A DNA stretch of 64,000 nucleotides from Bacteroides sp. GTDB lineage: Bacteria > Bacteroidota > Bacteroidia > Bacteroidales > Bacteroidaceae. Below, in pieces: positions 17,206-26,935 of this stretch (position 1 is its first letter; the number at the start of each line of letters is the position of its first letter). The position numbers and the translations under genes are program-made. Under the pieces are notes generated by a model, which saw only the letters and a program-made list of their open reading frames with translations, was not told the origin of the DNA and made no database searches. The stretch covers positions 27,242 through 91,241 of the forward strand of contig SUXY01000002.1 of the NCBI GenBank assembly GCA_015060705.1, written 5' to 3'.

Positions 17206-19401
17206 ATGTACGAAGGAATCGAAGATATTTTCCGGCTACTCGATGCCGGCCGTTTAAAGGAAGCATTGACGCAACTTCAAGGCATCAGCATGCAAACCAA
17301 CCGCTGGGAGCTACGCAACCGAATCGAAAGCACCCTCACGGCGTATGGCTATATGTTGCAATATGCCCAACAAGGCATGGAAGACCCGAACCGCAAAAGC
17401 TTCTACCAACAAACCTTCCGTACGGCTTACGAACTCACGGATGCTGTAAACATCGCCCTGCATTCGCAAAAGACCAGTGGCATGTATTATGACCGTATCC
17501 GTACCTTCGGTCTGCAACCAGCGAAGGCTTATGCCGAACTTCAGCTTCAATTGGAAACCTTTACCGAAGATGCATCGACGGCCCCTTTGCTCTATCACGA
17601 TGACAAGCGCCTGCAAACCGAAATGGGAAAAATTCACCAATCGCACGAATCGGCCCTCACGGAACTTTTCGACAAGACTTGGGCAACTCCTTTCTGGAGT
17701 GATAACGAAGCACGGGAAGCAACGCTTCTTCTGCAATCGGTATTGGTGGCTCCCAACGACTTGGCCGTCATGGTGAGTGCTGCCACCTTGAGTTTGATTC
17801 GCGTATTTGATGCCCACAAATTGGGTTTTCTATTGGAAGCCTATCGCCACGAACACTTGCAAGTGAACCAACGGGCTTTGGTAGGGATACTCATCACCAT
17901 TGCTAAACATGAGAAACGGATTGCCTTGTATCCCGAACTCCTCTCCCGCTTCTCCCTCCTGAGCGAAGACGAAGGTTTCCGGAAGAACCTGTATACCATT
18001 CAGATGCAGTTACTCATCACCCGTGAAACCACCAAGATAGACAAGAAAATGCGCGAAGAAATCATCCCCGAGATGATGAAGAACGCCAAACAACTGAACG
18101 ACCCGAAATTCCGTTTCGACGAATCGGAAGAATCCGAAGACCGCAATCCGGAATGGGAAGAATGGATGGACAAGAGCGGCATGACGGACAAGATCAAGGA
18201 AATGGGCGAATGGCAAATGGCAGGTGCCGATGTGTACATGAGTTCGTTTGCCCAACTCAAGCATTATCCGTTCTTTCATCAGGTTTCGCATTGGTTCTAC
18301 CCGTTCGACTTGAGTCTTCCGATGCTGGCACCTCTTAAAAAAGAGTTCGACAGCTCGGCTTTTTCACCGTTGAAGCTCATCGCTCATTCGGATTTCTTCT
18401 GTAATTCGGACAAATTCTCGTTCAGCTTGGCCATTCTGAGCATGCCTCAAAACATGCGCGAAATGTCCATGCAACAAATGGAAGAACAAGCACGCATGAA
18501 CGAAGAACAACGCGACAAGTTGGAAGCCTTGATGCAACAAAAAAGAGAAGCCAAGGGCATCAGTCGTCAGTACATTCAGGACTTGTATCGCTTCTTCAAG
18601 CTATGGCAACGCCATCAGGAAGAAGAAGACATCTTCCGTTGGAAGTTCAACTTATGGGAAAACTCGTTGTTGGGCGATGCCTTGCAACAACCGGAGATTA
18701 CCAAGGAATTGGCGGATTATCTCCTGCAAAAAGAATACTTGGAAGAAGCTTATTCGCTCTATCAGAAATTGATGAATGAACACAGCACCCTAGCGGAAGT
18801 TTATCAGAAAGCCGGTTATATCCAACAAAAGCAGAAGCACTATACCGAAGCGATCCGACATTATGAACATGCCGATATCCTGATGCCCGACAATGTTTGG
18901 ACCAACAAGCATCTGGCTCAATGCTACAAGTTGAGCGGCAACATGAATTCGGCTTTGGAATACTACCGGAAAGTGGAGGCTGTCCAGCCCGACAATTTGA
19001 GCATCGCTTTACAAATCGGTCAGTGCCTGGCTCGAAAAGAAGCCTACACCGAAGCATTGTCTTATTTCTACAAAGTGGAATATTTGGAAAAGAATCCGGA
19101 CAATGCCCGACGAGCCATCGCCTGGTGTTCTTTCGTTAGCGGTAAGAACGAAGAAGCCTTAAAATATTATCAGCTATTGCTCCAACAACCGGCACCCAAG
19201 TCGCACGACTGGATGAATGCAGGTCATGTGTATTTGGTCAAGCATCAGATACAAGAAGCCCTCGTTCATTATCAGAAGGCTCATGCCATGGAAAGCAATC
19301 ATACAGCCTTCATCGATAAATTCAATAAGGACAAGGCAACATTGTTGAGTTTGGGATTAAATAAGGAAGATATTCAGATAATACTTGATTTATTACTATG
19401 A
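17206..19401 (+). CDS. Tetratricopeptide-repeat protein, 731 residues
   Basis: The start ATG at 17206 (MYEGIEDIFRLLDAGRLKEAL) lies just downstream of a -7 box, and the upstream extension of the frame is promoter sequence. The C-terminal third, about residues 500-700, holds several TPRs (EEAYSLYQKLMNEHSTLAEVYQKAGYI, then YTEAIRHYEHADILMPDNVW, then NSALEYYRKVEAVQPDNLSIA). The first 480 residues are helical without an identified domain. There is no signal peptide, so it is probably cytoplasmic. It is a conserved Bacteroidetes protein of unknown function and probably a scaffold. It stands alone, ended by the palindrome at 19402-19496. Confidence 0.75.
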   Translation: MYEGIEDIFRLLDAGRLKEALTQLQGISMQTNRWELRNRIESTLTAYGYMLQYAQQGMEDPNRKSFYQQTFRTAYELTDAVNIALHSQKTSGMYYDRIRTFGLQPAKAYAELQLQLETFTEDASTAPLLYHDDKRLQTEMGKIHQSHESALTELFDKTWATPFWSDNEAREATLLLQSVLVAPNDLAVMVSAATLSLIRVFDAHKLGFLLEAYRHEHLQVNQRALVGILITIAKHEKRIALYPELLSRFSLLSEDEGFRKNLYTIQMQLLITRETTKIDKKMREEIIPEMMKNAKQLNDPKFRFDESEESEDRNPEWEEWMDKSGMTDKIKEMGEWQMAGADVYMSSFAQLKHYPFFHQVSHWFYPFDLSLPMLAPLKKEFDSSAFSPLKLIAHSDFFCNSDKFSFSLAILSMPQNMREMSMQQMEEQARMNEEQRDKLEALMQQKREAKGISRQYIQDLYRFFKLWQRHQEEEDIFRWKFNLWENSLLGDALQQPEITKELADYLLQKEYLEEAYSLYQKLMNEHSTLAEVYQKAGYIQQKQKHYTEAIRHYEHADILMPDNVWTNKHLAQCYKLSGNMNSALEYYRKVEAVQPDNLSIALQIGQCLARKEAYTEALSYFYKVEYLEKNPDNARRAIAWCSFVSGKNEEALKYYQLLLQQPAPKSHDWMNAGHVYLVKHQIQEALVHYQKAHAMESNHTAFIDKFNKDKATLLSLGLNKEDIQIILDLLL

Positions 19402-19496
19402 AATTGTCATTCAGAACGGAACGAAGTGGAGTGAAGAATCTCGAAAACACCAATGTGGATGTACTCGAGATTCTTCGCTTCGCTCTGAATGACATT
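19402..19496. repeat. Intergenic palindrome, GTCATTC-GAATGAC family (copy 1)
   Basis: The left arm TGTCATTCAGAACGGAACG and right arm CGCTTCGCTCTGAATGACA enclose inner arms GAATCTCGA/CTCGAGATTC. The repeat directly follows the stop codon and may act as a transcription terminator. Further members are at 52323-52409 and 53334-53428. Confidence 0.8.
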
Positions 19497-19568
19497 AAAA
19501 AACAATAAAAAAAATAGGAGTTTTTCTCTTAAATTCCCTAGATTTGCATTTTAAAAGAAAAGAAGAAC

Positions 19569-20954
19569 ATGAAACATATCTCATACATCGCATTTTTAGC
19601 CTTGATGCTGCTTTTCCCTTCCTGTGGAGAAGACCGCACCGGTGAATTTTATGCGCTGATTGAAGACCGCATGTGGATAGAAGACATCATGCGGGAAAAC
19701 TATTTATGGGCTGAAGACATGCCCGTCATCGAAAAGGAAGACGACTATTTCCAGGAACCGGCTACCTTCTTCAAGAACCTACTTTCCAAGAATGCGCTGA
19801 ACGGAAAAGGTGACAAGTATTCGTACATGGAAGAAAAGAAAGTAGAAGCGGAAGAAGAAACTCGTAGCTTGATGTTGGACCGTACTTCTACCTATGGTAT
19901 GGAGTTCATTTTGACCAACGACCCGACAGGAACCACCGCACATACTTTCGCCCGAGTATTGTATGTCTTGCCGGATTCACCGGCAGAGAAAGCCGGTATC
20001 CAACGGGGCGATTGGATTTCGGCCATCAACAAAGACCGAATCACTACCGACAATTACAAGCTATTGATTCAAGGAGGGAATATCTCTCTGGCACGCAATG
20101 AGGTCATCTCAACCGAAAACGGACTGGGTTGGAAAGCCAAGGACACCTTGAATATGGGTGCATCCATCGCCATGGAAATCAATCCGTTCTTCATGAGCAA
20201 TGTTTATGAAGTGGAAGGACAAAAAATTGCCTACTTGGTGTACAACGAATTTTCAACCGGTCCCAACAATGAAGGTACCGAATCTGTTTATAATGAACAG
20301 ATGAAACAACTCTTTGCTCAATTCAAATCCCAATCACCGGATGCCATGATCCTCGACTTGCGTTATAACAACGGAGGGTTCTTGCAATGTGCTCAAGCTT
20401 TAGGTAGCTTGTTGGCACCAGCCAGTGCCATCGGAAAGGATTTTGTGAACTTGACCTTCAACGATAAAGCCGATCCGCAAGTGGTACGCTATCCTTTCGA
20501 CCAACAATATGCCGATGCAAACCTCGACTTGAACAAGGTTTACATTCTGACCGGCAGCCAAACCGCCTCTGCCTCCGAAGCAGTCATCAACGGTCTTATC
20601 CCATACATGGGAGCTGAGAATGTGGTGCTCATCGGTACAAAAACCGAAGGAAAGAACGTAGCCATGTCTTCTTTCAAGAACGAAGCACATGGACTGACTT
20701 TATGGCCGGTCATCGCTTTTGTCTCCAACGCCAACAACGAAGGAGCATATAGCGAAGGATTCAAGCCTCGCTATGAACTGAATGAAAATAGCCTCATCAA
20801 TTGGTATCCTTTAGGAAATCCGGAAGAATACCTGTTGAAGAATACCCTTTCTTTGATTACTACCGGCACCATGCCTGATCTCCCAACATCGAATGAAGGA
20901 GAAACACAAACGCTTCGTAGTTCCATTGCTCCGAAAGGGATACGCATTAAATAA
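19569..20954 (+). CDS. S41-family peptidase lipoprotein (C-terminal processing protease-like)
   Basis: 461 residues with a lipoprotein signal (LLFPSC, Cys19). A PDZ domain (FARVLYVLPDSPAEKAGIQRGD region, about residues 110-190) precedes the S41 catalytic core. The core shows LDLRYNNGG and TGSQTASASEAVINGL, where the Ser in SASE is the expected nucleophile. A Lys in the downstream IGTKTEGKN segment may complete the Ser-Lys dyad. It is likely a periplasmic, membrane-anchored protease. A -7 box TAGATTTG lies at 19539-19546. It is followed after 21 bp by the glycosyltransferase gene and may be cotranscribed with it, although no functional link is evident. Confidence 0.88.
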   Translation: MKHISYIAFLALMLLFPSCGEDRTGEFYALIEDRMWIEDIMRENYLWAEDMPVIEKEDDYFQEPATFFKNLLSKNALNGKGDKYSYMEEKKVEAEEETRSLMLDRTSTYGMEFILTNDPTGTTAHTFARVLYVLPDSPAEKAGIQRGDWISAINKDRITTDNYKLLIQGGNISLARNEVISTENGLGWKAKDTLNMGASIAMEINPFFMSNVYEVEGQKIAYLVYNEFSTGPNNEGTESVYNEQMKQLFAQFKSQSPDAMILDLRYNNGGFLQCAQALGSLLAPASAIGKDFVNLTFNDKADPQVVRYPFDQQYADANLDLNKVYILTGSQTASASEAVINGLIPYMGAENVVLIGTKTEGKNVAMSSFKNEAHGLTLWPVIAFVSNANNEGAYSEGFKPRYELNENSLINWYPLGNPEEYLLKNTLSLITTGTMPDLPTSNEGETQTLRSSIAPKGIRIK

Positions 20955-20975
20955 TAACCTTATAAGAAGACAACC

Positions 20976-21716
20976 ATGAAATCCGACAGCATTATTATCA
21001 TACCTACATATAACGAAAAGGAAAATATCGAGAACATCATCCGGGCGGTGTTTGGCTTGGAGAAATTCTTTCATATCCTGATTATTGAAGACAACTCTCC
21101 CGACGGAACCGCTGATATTGTCCGTCGCATGCAACAAGAATTCCCGGACCGTCTCTTCATGGTAGAACGGAAAGGGAAGTTGGGTCTGGGTACTGCTTAC
21201 ATTGCCGGATTCAAATGGGCCGTTGAGCATCAATACGATTATGTATTCGAAATGGATGCCGACTTCAGTCACGCACCGGCCGACCTCCCACGTTTGTACG
21301 ACAAGTGTGCCAACGAAGGGTATGACGTAGCCATCGGTTCGCGCTATGTCAGTGGGGTCAATGTAGTCAACTGGCCGATGGGACGTGTCCTGATGTCTTA
21401 TTTCGCATCGAAATACGTACGCTTTGTTACCGGATTGCCTATCCACGATACCACCGCCGGATTCAAATGTTACCGTCGTCAGGTATTGGAAACCATCGAA
21501 CTGGACAAGATCAGATTCAAGGGATATGCTTTCCAGATTGAAATGAAATTTACCGCTTATCAATGCGGTTTCAAGATAGCCGAAGTACCTGTCATCTTTG
21601 TCAACCGTGAACTGGGTACCTCGAAAATGAATTCCAGCATCTTCGGAGAAGCCTTCTTCGGTGTGATGCAATTGAAATGGAGCAGTTGGTTCCGTAAGTA
21701 TCCACAAAAAGCTTAA
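20976..21716 (+). CDS. Polyprenol-phosphate mannosyltransferase-like glycosyltransferase (GT2)
   Basis: 246 residues, a single GT-A domain without membrane anchors, like the soluble dolichol-phosphate-mannose synthase class. Visible are IIIPTYNEKENIENII, EDNSPDGTADIV, the metal-binding EMDADFSH (DxD) and AIGSRYVSG. It probably transfers mannose from GDP-mannose to undecaprenyl or another polyprenyl phosphate for later extracytoplasmic glycosylation. Bacteroidetes perform general protein O-glycosylation, for which this might supply a lipid-linked sugar. It lies 6 bp before pyrC. Confidence 0.9.
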   Translation: MKSDSIIIIPTYNEKENIENIIRAVFGLEKFFHILIIEDNSPDGTADIVRRMQQEFPDRLFMVERKGKLGLGTAYIAGFKWAVEHQYDYVFEMDADFSHAPADLPRLYDKCANEGYDVAIGSRYVSGVNVVNWPMGRVLMSYFASKYVRFVTGLPIHDTTAGFKCYRRQVLETIELDKIRFKGYAFQIEMKFTAYQCGFKIAEVPVIFVNRELGTSKMNSSIFGEAFFGVMQLKWSSWFRKYPQKA

Positions 21717-21722
21717 TGTACA

Positions 21723-23063
21723 ATGAAAAGAACATACATTAAAAACGCACGAATCGTCAACGAAGGACAAGTATTCGAAGGTTCGTTGGTAATAGCAGAT
21801 GAAGTCATAGCAGAAGTATTGAAAGCAGGCGAATTACCTTCTGTCGCTTGTGAAGAAACCATCGATGCACAAGGTTGCTATCTGTTGCCAGGTGTCATCG
21901 ACGACCATGTTCATTTCCGTGATCCGGGCTTGACACACAAGGCCGACATGTACACCGAAAGCATGGCTGCCGCTGCCGGTGGGGTAACTAGCTATATGGA
22001 TATGCCGAACACCAATCCACAAACGACGACCCTCGAAGCATTGGAAGACAAGTTCAAGGATGCTGCAACCAAGAGCATCGTGAACTATTCGTTCTATTTC
22101 GGTGCAACCAATAACAATGCCGATTCATTGGCTTTGTTGGACAAGAAGAAAGTTTGCGGGGTGAAATTGTTTATGGGATCCAGTACAGGAAACATGTTGG
22201 TGGACCAAATGAAAACCTTGAAGAATATCTTCGCCAATGCCGGTATGTTGATTGCGACCCATTGCGAAGACCAACATATCATCAGTGCCAATACTGCTGC
22301 TTATAAGGAAAAATACGGAGAAGATCCAGACGTGAAATATCATCCGGAAATTCGCAATGAAGAAGCTTGCTACCAATCATCGGCTTTGGCGGTACAATTG
22401 GCGAAAGAAACGGGTGCTCGTCTGCACATCATGCACATCAGCACCGCCAAGGAATTGGAATTGTTGGAAAACAAACCGATTGCCGATAAGAACATCACTG
22501 CCGAAGCTTGTGTGTCTCATCTTTTCTTCTGCGATGAAGACTATGAAACATTCGGTGCACGCATCAAGTGTAATCCTGCCATCAAGTCGAAGAAAGACAG
22601 AGATGCATTGCGTCAGGCATTGACCGGCAACTTGATTGATGTCATCGGTACCGACCATGCTCCTCACCTCTTGAGTGAAAAGCAAGGGGGTGCATTGAAA
22701 GCCGTATCGGGTATGCCGACCTTGCAATTTTCGTTGACCGCTGTCATGGAATTAGTTCATGAAGGGGCACTGACTATCGAACAATTGGTTCAGAAAATGT
22801 GTCATGCACCGGCTACTCTCTATCAGATAAAGAATCGTGGTTTCATCCGTCCGGGCTATCAAGCCGACTTGGTATTGGTTAATCCTACCAAAGTATGGAC
22901 AGTCAACAACGATTGCATTTTGAGCAAATGCGGTTGGAGTCCGATGGAAGGACAGACTTTCCACTCGAAGGTAGTCAAGACATTTGCCAATGGCCATATC
23001 GTATACGACGGTCAGCAGGTAGACACAGATTATCGCGGACAGGCATTGGCATTCGACCGATGA
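21723..23063 (+). CDS. pyrC: Dihydroorotase
   Basis: A 446-residue amidohydrolase that closes carbamoyl-aspartate to dihydroorotate in pyrimidine synthesis. The metal-binding DDHVHFRDPGLTHKAD (HxH), GVKLFMGSSTG with the usual lysine, HCEDQH, HIMHIS and IGTDHAPH are all present in the expected order. The length and motifs match the class often called multifunctional dihydroorotase. The stop codon overlaps the start of the next gene (ATGA). It belongs to a compact plus-strand run from 20976 to about 25110. Confidence 0.95.
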   Translation: MKRTYIKNARIVNEGQVFEGSLVIADEVIAEVLKAGELPSVACEETIDAQGCYLLPGVIDDHVHFRDPGLTHKADMYTESMAAAAGGVTSYMDMPNTNPQTTTLEALEDKFKDAATKSIVNYSFYFGATNNNADSLALLDKKKVCGVKLFMGSSTGNMLVDQMKTLKNIFANAGMLIATHCEDQHIISANTAAYKEKYGEDPDVKYHPEIRNEEACYQSSALAVQLAKETGARLHIMHISTAKELELLENKPIADKNITAEACVSHLFFCDEDYETFGARIKCNPAIKSKKDRDALRQALTGNLIDVIGTDHAPHLLSEKQGGALKAVSGMPTLQFSLTAVMELVHEGALTIEQLVQKMCHAPATLYQIKNRGFIRPGYQADLVLVNPTKVWTVNNDCILSKCGWSPMEGQTFHSKVVKTFANGHIVYDGQQVDTDYRGQALAFDR

Positions 23064-23941
23064 TCAAGCATTATCGCATCCATGAGGTAAGCGAGTATAT
23101 CAATTGGCTATACTTCTTCCATGCGTGGGGATTTCAACCCCGCTATGCGGCTATTGCCAATATCCATGGGTGCGATGCATGTCGTGCCTTATGGCTGGCT
23201 AACTTCCCCGAAAACGAACGGGCCAAGGCGGCAGAGGCCATGCAATTGTTCAAAGAAGCCAACCGGATGCTTATCCAATTGGATGCAGATTATCAGACTC
23301 ATGCTATTTTCCGCCTTATGGAAGCGAATAGTGAAGAGAACGATCTCTGGTTAGAAGGTATCCGCTTCCCTTTTCTTCGCCAACAAACGGCCAAGGAAGG
23401 CGAACCTTATCTTTGTTTGAGTGATTTTATCCGTCCTCTGTCCAGTGGTATTCCCGACAAGATTGGATTGTTCGCCACCAGTGTTGATGCAGGCATGGAA
23501 ACACTTTATGCCAATGATACCTACCAACATTTATTGGTTCAGACATTGGCTGACCGTTTGGCAGAAGCTACCGCCGAGAAGATGCACGAAACCATTCGAA
23601 AAGAAATCTGGGGATATGCACCTGATGAGGCCTTGAGTATTCATCAACTCCATAACGAGGAGTTTCAAGGAATCCGACCAGCTGTTGGTTATCCTTCCCT
23701 ACCCGACCAATCGGTCAACTTCCTATTGGACGAATTACTGGACATGCAACAAATCGGTATCCAACTGACAGAAAACGGCATGATGCAACCCCATGCTTCG
23801 GTTAGCGGATTGATGTTCGCTCACCCCGCTAGCCGCTATTTCAGCGTTGGAAAGATAGACGAACAACAATTGAAAGATTACGCCACACGCCGAGGACTTC
23901 CGCTGGATGTCATGCGGAAATACCTGGGAGCAAATATCTAA
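23060..23941 (+). CDS. Free-standing MetH reactivation (AdoMet-binding) domain protein
   Basis: 293 residues from the ATG at 23060, which overlaps the pyrC stop. The open frame upstream (from 22895) lies within pyrC in another frame and is rejected. The motif GIRPAVGYPSLPD is the AdoMet-binding signature of the MetH activation domain, and HASVSGLMFAHPASRYFSVG is its second conserved segment. In most bacteria this domain is the C-terminus of cobalamin-dependent methionine synthase and reductively methylates oxidised cobalamin. Here it is a separate polypeptide, presumably acting in trans on a MetH core coded elsewhere. It is translationally coupled to pyrC, an unexpected partner. Confidence 0.88.
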   Translation: MIKHYRIHEVSEYINWLYFFHAWGFQPRYAAIANIHGCDACRALWLANFPENERAKAAEAMQLFKEANRMLIQLDADYQTHAIFRLMEANSEENDLWLEGIRFPFLRQQTAKEGEPYLCLSDFIRPLSSGIPDKIGLFATSVDAGMETLYANDTYQHLLVQTLADRLAEATAEKMHETIRKEIWGYAPDEALSIHQLHNEEFQGIRPAVGYPSLPDQSVNFLLDELLDMQQIGIQLTENGMMQPHASVSGLMFAHPASRYFSVGKIDEQQLKDYATRRGLPLDVMRKYLGANI

Positions 23942-23946
23942 CGGAC

Positions 23947-25110
23947 ATGAGACACTTACTTGAACTTTTCCTTTTCTTCATCGTCTTGATGGGATTGCCT
24001 GATTGGTACATCTATCGCCATTCCATCAAGCAATGGAAGTCGACTTGGTTACGCCGCCTTTATTGGCTTCCCAGTATCCTTCTATTGATAGGTATGATTG
24101 CTGTTTACTGTACATACGAGCCTCGCCCACAAGCCATGAACAGACTGAGCTTGTTTCTCATCGTCTTTTTATGCATAAATGTACCCAAAGCCATTTTTAC
24201 ATTAGCGACTCTACTATTCAAAGGACTGGCTCATAAGATCCATCATCATTTCCATGAGAATGCCATCGGACTTGCCATTGCTCTTTTCTCCATGGCTTAC
24301 CTCATCTATGGTGCGACCGAAGGGAAACAACATTTTCAAGTGAAAGAAGTGGAAATCGAATCGGTAGATATCCCGCATGCATTCGATGGTTATCGGATTG
24401 TTCAATTGGCAGACATCCATGCAGGAAGTTGGGGAGATAATACCGATGCCATCCAGAAAGCGGTAAACATCATCCATAAACTGGAACCAGACCTCATTGT
24501 CTTTACGGGCGATTTGGTCAACAATCTAGCGAGCGAACTGGATGCATTCATCCCCATCTTTGCCCAACTGAAAGCCAAGGACGGAGTGTATTCCGTTCTA
24601 GGGAATCACGACTATTCAACCTATATCCAATGGGATACTCCCCAACAACAGGAAGAACAACTAGATAGCCTCAAGAGCAAACAAGCACAAATGGGTTGGA
24701 CACTCTTGAACAATCGTCATGTCAAAATCTATCAAGGCAATGATAGCATTGCTTTGATTGGTGTAGAAAATAGCGGACGTCCTCCCTTCCCGGACAGAGC
24801 CAAACTAGCCGAAGCCATGAGCGGTACGGAAGGTATGTTCAAGATACTATTGAGTCATGATCCTAGCCATTGGCGCAGAGAAGTGCTACCTCAAACGGAT
24901 ATCCAACTCATGCTTGCCGGACACACCCATGCCATGCAAACCAATATCTTCGGCTTTACCCCTGCCCAATTCGTCTATCCGGAAAACGATGGACTCTATC
25001 AAGAGGGAAAACAAATGCTCTATGTAAACATCGGCTTAGGGCATCTCCTCTACCCAATGCGATTGGGAGCTTGGCCGGAAATCACCTTGTTGACTTTAAG
25101 AAAAGAATAA
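23947..25110 (+). CDS. Membrane-anchored metallophosphoesterase
   Basis: 387 residues. The first 120 hold about four hydrophobic segments (LFLFFIVLMGLPDWYIY, SILLLIGMIAVYC, LFLIVFLCINVP and IGLAIALFSMAYLIYG). The calcineurin-like domain follows: ADIHAGSWGD, FTGDLVNN, GNHDY, LSHDP and AGHTHAMQ, the full set of metal ligands. It resembles the YkuE/YaeI-type phosphoesterases, some of which act on lipid-linked phosphates. The position 5 bp after the MetH-domain gene and before plsC fits an envelope lipid role, but the substrate is not visible from sequence. Confidence 0.9.
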   Translation: MRHLLELFLFFIVLMGLPDWYIYRHSIKQWKSTWLRRLYWLPSILLLIGMIAVYCTYEPRPQAMNRLSLFLIVFLCINVPKAIFTLATLLFKGLAHKIHHHFHENAIGLAIALFSMAYLIYGATEGKQHFQVKEVEIESVDIPHAFDGYRIVQLADIHAGSWGDNTDAIQKAVNIIHKLEPDLIVFTGDLVNNLASELDAFIPIFAQLKAKDGVYSVLGNHDYSTYIQWDTPQQQEEQLDSLKSKQAQMGWTLLNNRHVKIYQGNDSIALIGVENSGRPPFPDRAKLAEAMSGTEGMFKILLSHDPSHWRREVLPQTDIQLMLAGHTHAMQTNIFGFTPAQFVYPENDGLYQEGKQMLYVNIGLGHLLYPMRLGAWPEITLLTLRKE

Positions 25111-25167
25111 AAGAAGCATACCTTTTTATGATTTTTTCGTATCTTTGTCCAAATAACAATTAGTATC

Positions 25168-25920
25168 ATGAAGCTATTATACATTCTTTATCAAATCTTT
25201 ATTGCTCTACCTATTCTATTGGTAGCAACCATCATTACATGTATTACCATCATTATCGGTTGTAGTATTGGGAATGCACATTTCTGGAGTTATTGGCCGG
25301 GAAAGATCTGGTCCATTCTATTCTGTTATGTACTATTGTTACCCGTAACCGTCAAGCGCAACCCGAATGTAAAGAAAGACACTTCGTATGTATTTGTAGC
25401 TAATCACCAAGGTGCATTTGATATCTTCTTGATTTATGGTTTCTTGGGACATGAATTCAAATGGTTGATGAAGCAGAGTCTCCGTAAGATGCCATTGATT
25501 GGTAAGGCTAGTGAATCGGCCGGTCATATTTTTGTCGACAAATCGGGTCCGAGAAAGATTTTGGCAACCATCATGCATGCCCGTAAGGTATTGACCGGTG
25601 GCATGTCCCTTGTCATCTTTGCCGAAGGTTCCAGAAGCTTTACTGGACACATGGGTATCTTCAAACGGGGTGCTTTCCAATTGGCTGACCAATTGCAATT
25701 ACCGATTGTTCCCATCACATTGAACGGACCTTTCGATGTATTGTCCCGTACTTCCAAATGGCCGAAATGGCATCCATTGACCATGACCATCCATGACCCT
25801 ATCTATCCGGAATGTAAAGGAGAAGAAAACGTGAACCGGATGATGGAAGAATCTTACCAGGCCATCATGAAGGGATTGCCTGAAAAATATCAAGGTACCG
25901 TAGAAAATCCTGACCAATAA
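25168..25920 (+). CDS. plsC: 1-acyl-sn-glycerol-3-phosphate acyltransferase
   Basis: 250 residues with an N-terminal membrane segment (IFIALPILLVATIITCITIIIG). The acyltransferase box NHQGAFD gives HX4D, and FAEGSRSF is the EGxRS phosphate-binding motif. FKRGAFQLA and VPITLNGP correspond to later family blocks. It makes phosphatidic acid from lysophosphatidic acid. A -7-like TATCTTTG lies at 25140-25147, upstream of the start at 25168, so it may have its own promoter despite the compact run of genes before it. Confidence 0.93.
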   Translation: MKLLYILYQIFIALPILLVATIITCITIIIGCSIGNAHFWSYWPGKIWSILFCYVLLLPVTVKRNPNVKKDTSYVFVANHQGAFDIFLIYGFLGHEFKWLMKQSLRKMPLIGKASESAGHIFVDKSGPRKILATIMHARKVLTGGMSLVIFAEGSRSFTGHMGIFKRGAFQLADQLQLPIVPITLNGPFDVLSRTSKWPKWHPLTMTIHDPIYPECKGEENVNRMMEESYQAIMKGLPEKYQGTVENPDQ

Positions 25921-25956
25921 ACATCTATAAACGAAGGTATTTCACAATATAAATTA

Positions 25957-26034
25957 GGCACGGATTACACGAATTCACGGATGAGAAAGTGTTTTACACA
26001 CTTAAAGACCATGTTAATTCGTGTAATCCGTGCC
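25957..26034. repeat. Intergenic palindrome, GGCACGGATTACACG family
   Basis: Perfect 19-bp arms GGCACGGATTACACGAATT (25957-25975) and its complement (26016-26034) lie between the convergent plsC and DUF4369 genes. It may serve as a bidirectional terminator. This is the only copy of this family in the window. Confidence 0.8.
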
Positions 26035-26046
26035 CAAAATATAAGA

Positions 26047-26745
26047 TTAATCGTTCATTTTCTGCATATTTTCACGGGCAACTTCCACGTATTCTTTGAT
26101 TAAGCTATGATTCTTAAAGGAATCCGGAGCTTTCTCCACGATTTCTTCCATCAGTGGTGTCAACAACGGGTAAGGGAAACCATTGCAAAGCATCAAGAAA
26201 ACACCAGGCCCCAATACGTTTTCGTAATTGTCCTGAATAAAGGTTTTCACCAATTCATTCATTTCATTGGTCAGTTTCTCCCGCTCCTTATTTATCTCCT
26301 TTTCCACCACATCCATGGAATGACCATCCATAATCATGCGGCTTTCCATACGTTCCACTTCATAAGCCCGATCGTCCAAAGAGCTCTTCTTTCCCACAAA
26401 ATCGTAAAGCTTTTCATTCAACGGAGTACCTTTCACGGTAATGCGCGCATTGTCTATCTGGATTTCGATACTACCCTTCTCCATCACCAAGGGCATGATG
26501 CTTTGGTCGTCCATATATAAGGAGGCAATCATTGTGGTATCAATTTCGCCCTGCATTTTGAACATGCCATGCACCACTTCTGCCGAATCGACATTCATCA
26601 TGTCATTTCCTTGAGGAACTTTAACAAACAGCATCTTTCCATCCAGTCTCGATACCGAAGAACTACCCTGAATCTGATATTCACTTACACAAGAAGTGAA
26701 AACCAACATTATTATAACGGTATATATCAACTTTGCTATGTTCAT
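26047..26745 (-). CDS. DUF4369-type lipoprotein
   Basis: 232 residues from the ATG at 26745 (MNIAKLIYTVII), chosen because it begins a proper lipoprotein signal ending LVFTSC. The frame upstream to 26814 runs through the promoter. The first half matches the DUF4369 beta-sandwich pattern (LDGKMLFVKVPQGNDM, VVHGMFKMQGEID, LVMEKGSIEIQIDNARITVKGTPLN), usually found before thioredoxin domains of TlpA-like lipoproteins. Here no thioredoxin domain follows, only a charged helical tail to the C-terminus. A minus-strand -7 box TATTTTTG is at 26772-26779. Function is unknown, and it is probably periplasmic. Confidence 0.8.
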   Translation of the reverse strand: MNIAKLIYTVIIMLVFTSCVSEYQIQGSSSVSRLDGKMLFVKVPQGNDMMNVDSAEVVHGMFKMQGEIDTTMIASLYMDDQSIMPLVMEKGSIEIQIDNARITVKGTPLNEKLYDFVGKKSSLDDRAYEVERMESRMIMDGHSMDVVEKEINKEREKLTNEMNELVKTFIQDNYENVLGPGVFLMLCNGFPYPLLTPLMEEIVEKAPDSFKNHSLIKEYVEVARENMQKMND

Positions 26746-26885
26746 TACAATAGGTTCCTTTTTTCCGACGACAAAAATACAATGTATATTCATTACTCGG
26801 AAAAATTTTATCATTATTTAAAACTAAATAGAAGATGTTCATGACTTGAATCTCCATAAAAAGAGGATATTTGTCGATTTTTTTC

Positions 26886-26893
26886 TAATTTTG
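26886..26893 (+). promoter_or_regulatory. -7 box of the DPP7-type gene
   Basis: TAATTTTG matches TAnnTTTG, about 43 bp before the ATG at 26936. No 19-bp-spaced TTTG is visible. Confidence 0.55.
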
Positions 26894-26935
26894 CGCCAAC
26901 ATCTAGAGAATAATAACAAAAACAATCATCTCAAC

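Noticed and set aside
17094..17207. N-terminal extensions of mfd (to 17207) and of the TPR protein (from 17086)
   Set aside because: Both extensions translate the shared promoter region with its two -7 boxes. The internal ATGs fit the families and promoter positions.
22895..23059. Upstream extension of the MetH-domain frame
   Set aside because: It lies inside pyrC in another frame and has no similarity to MetH. The ATG at 23060 overlaps the pyrC stop as ATGA.
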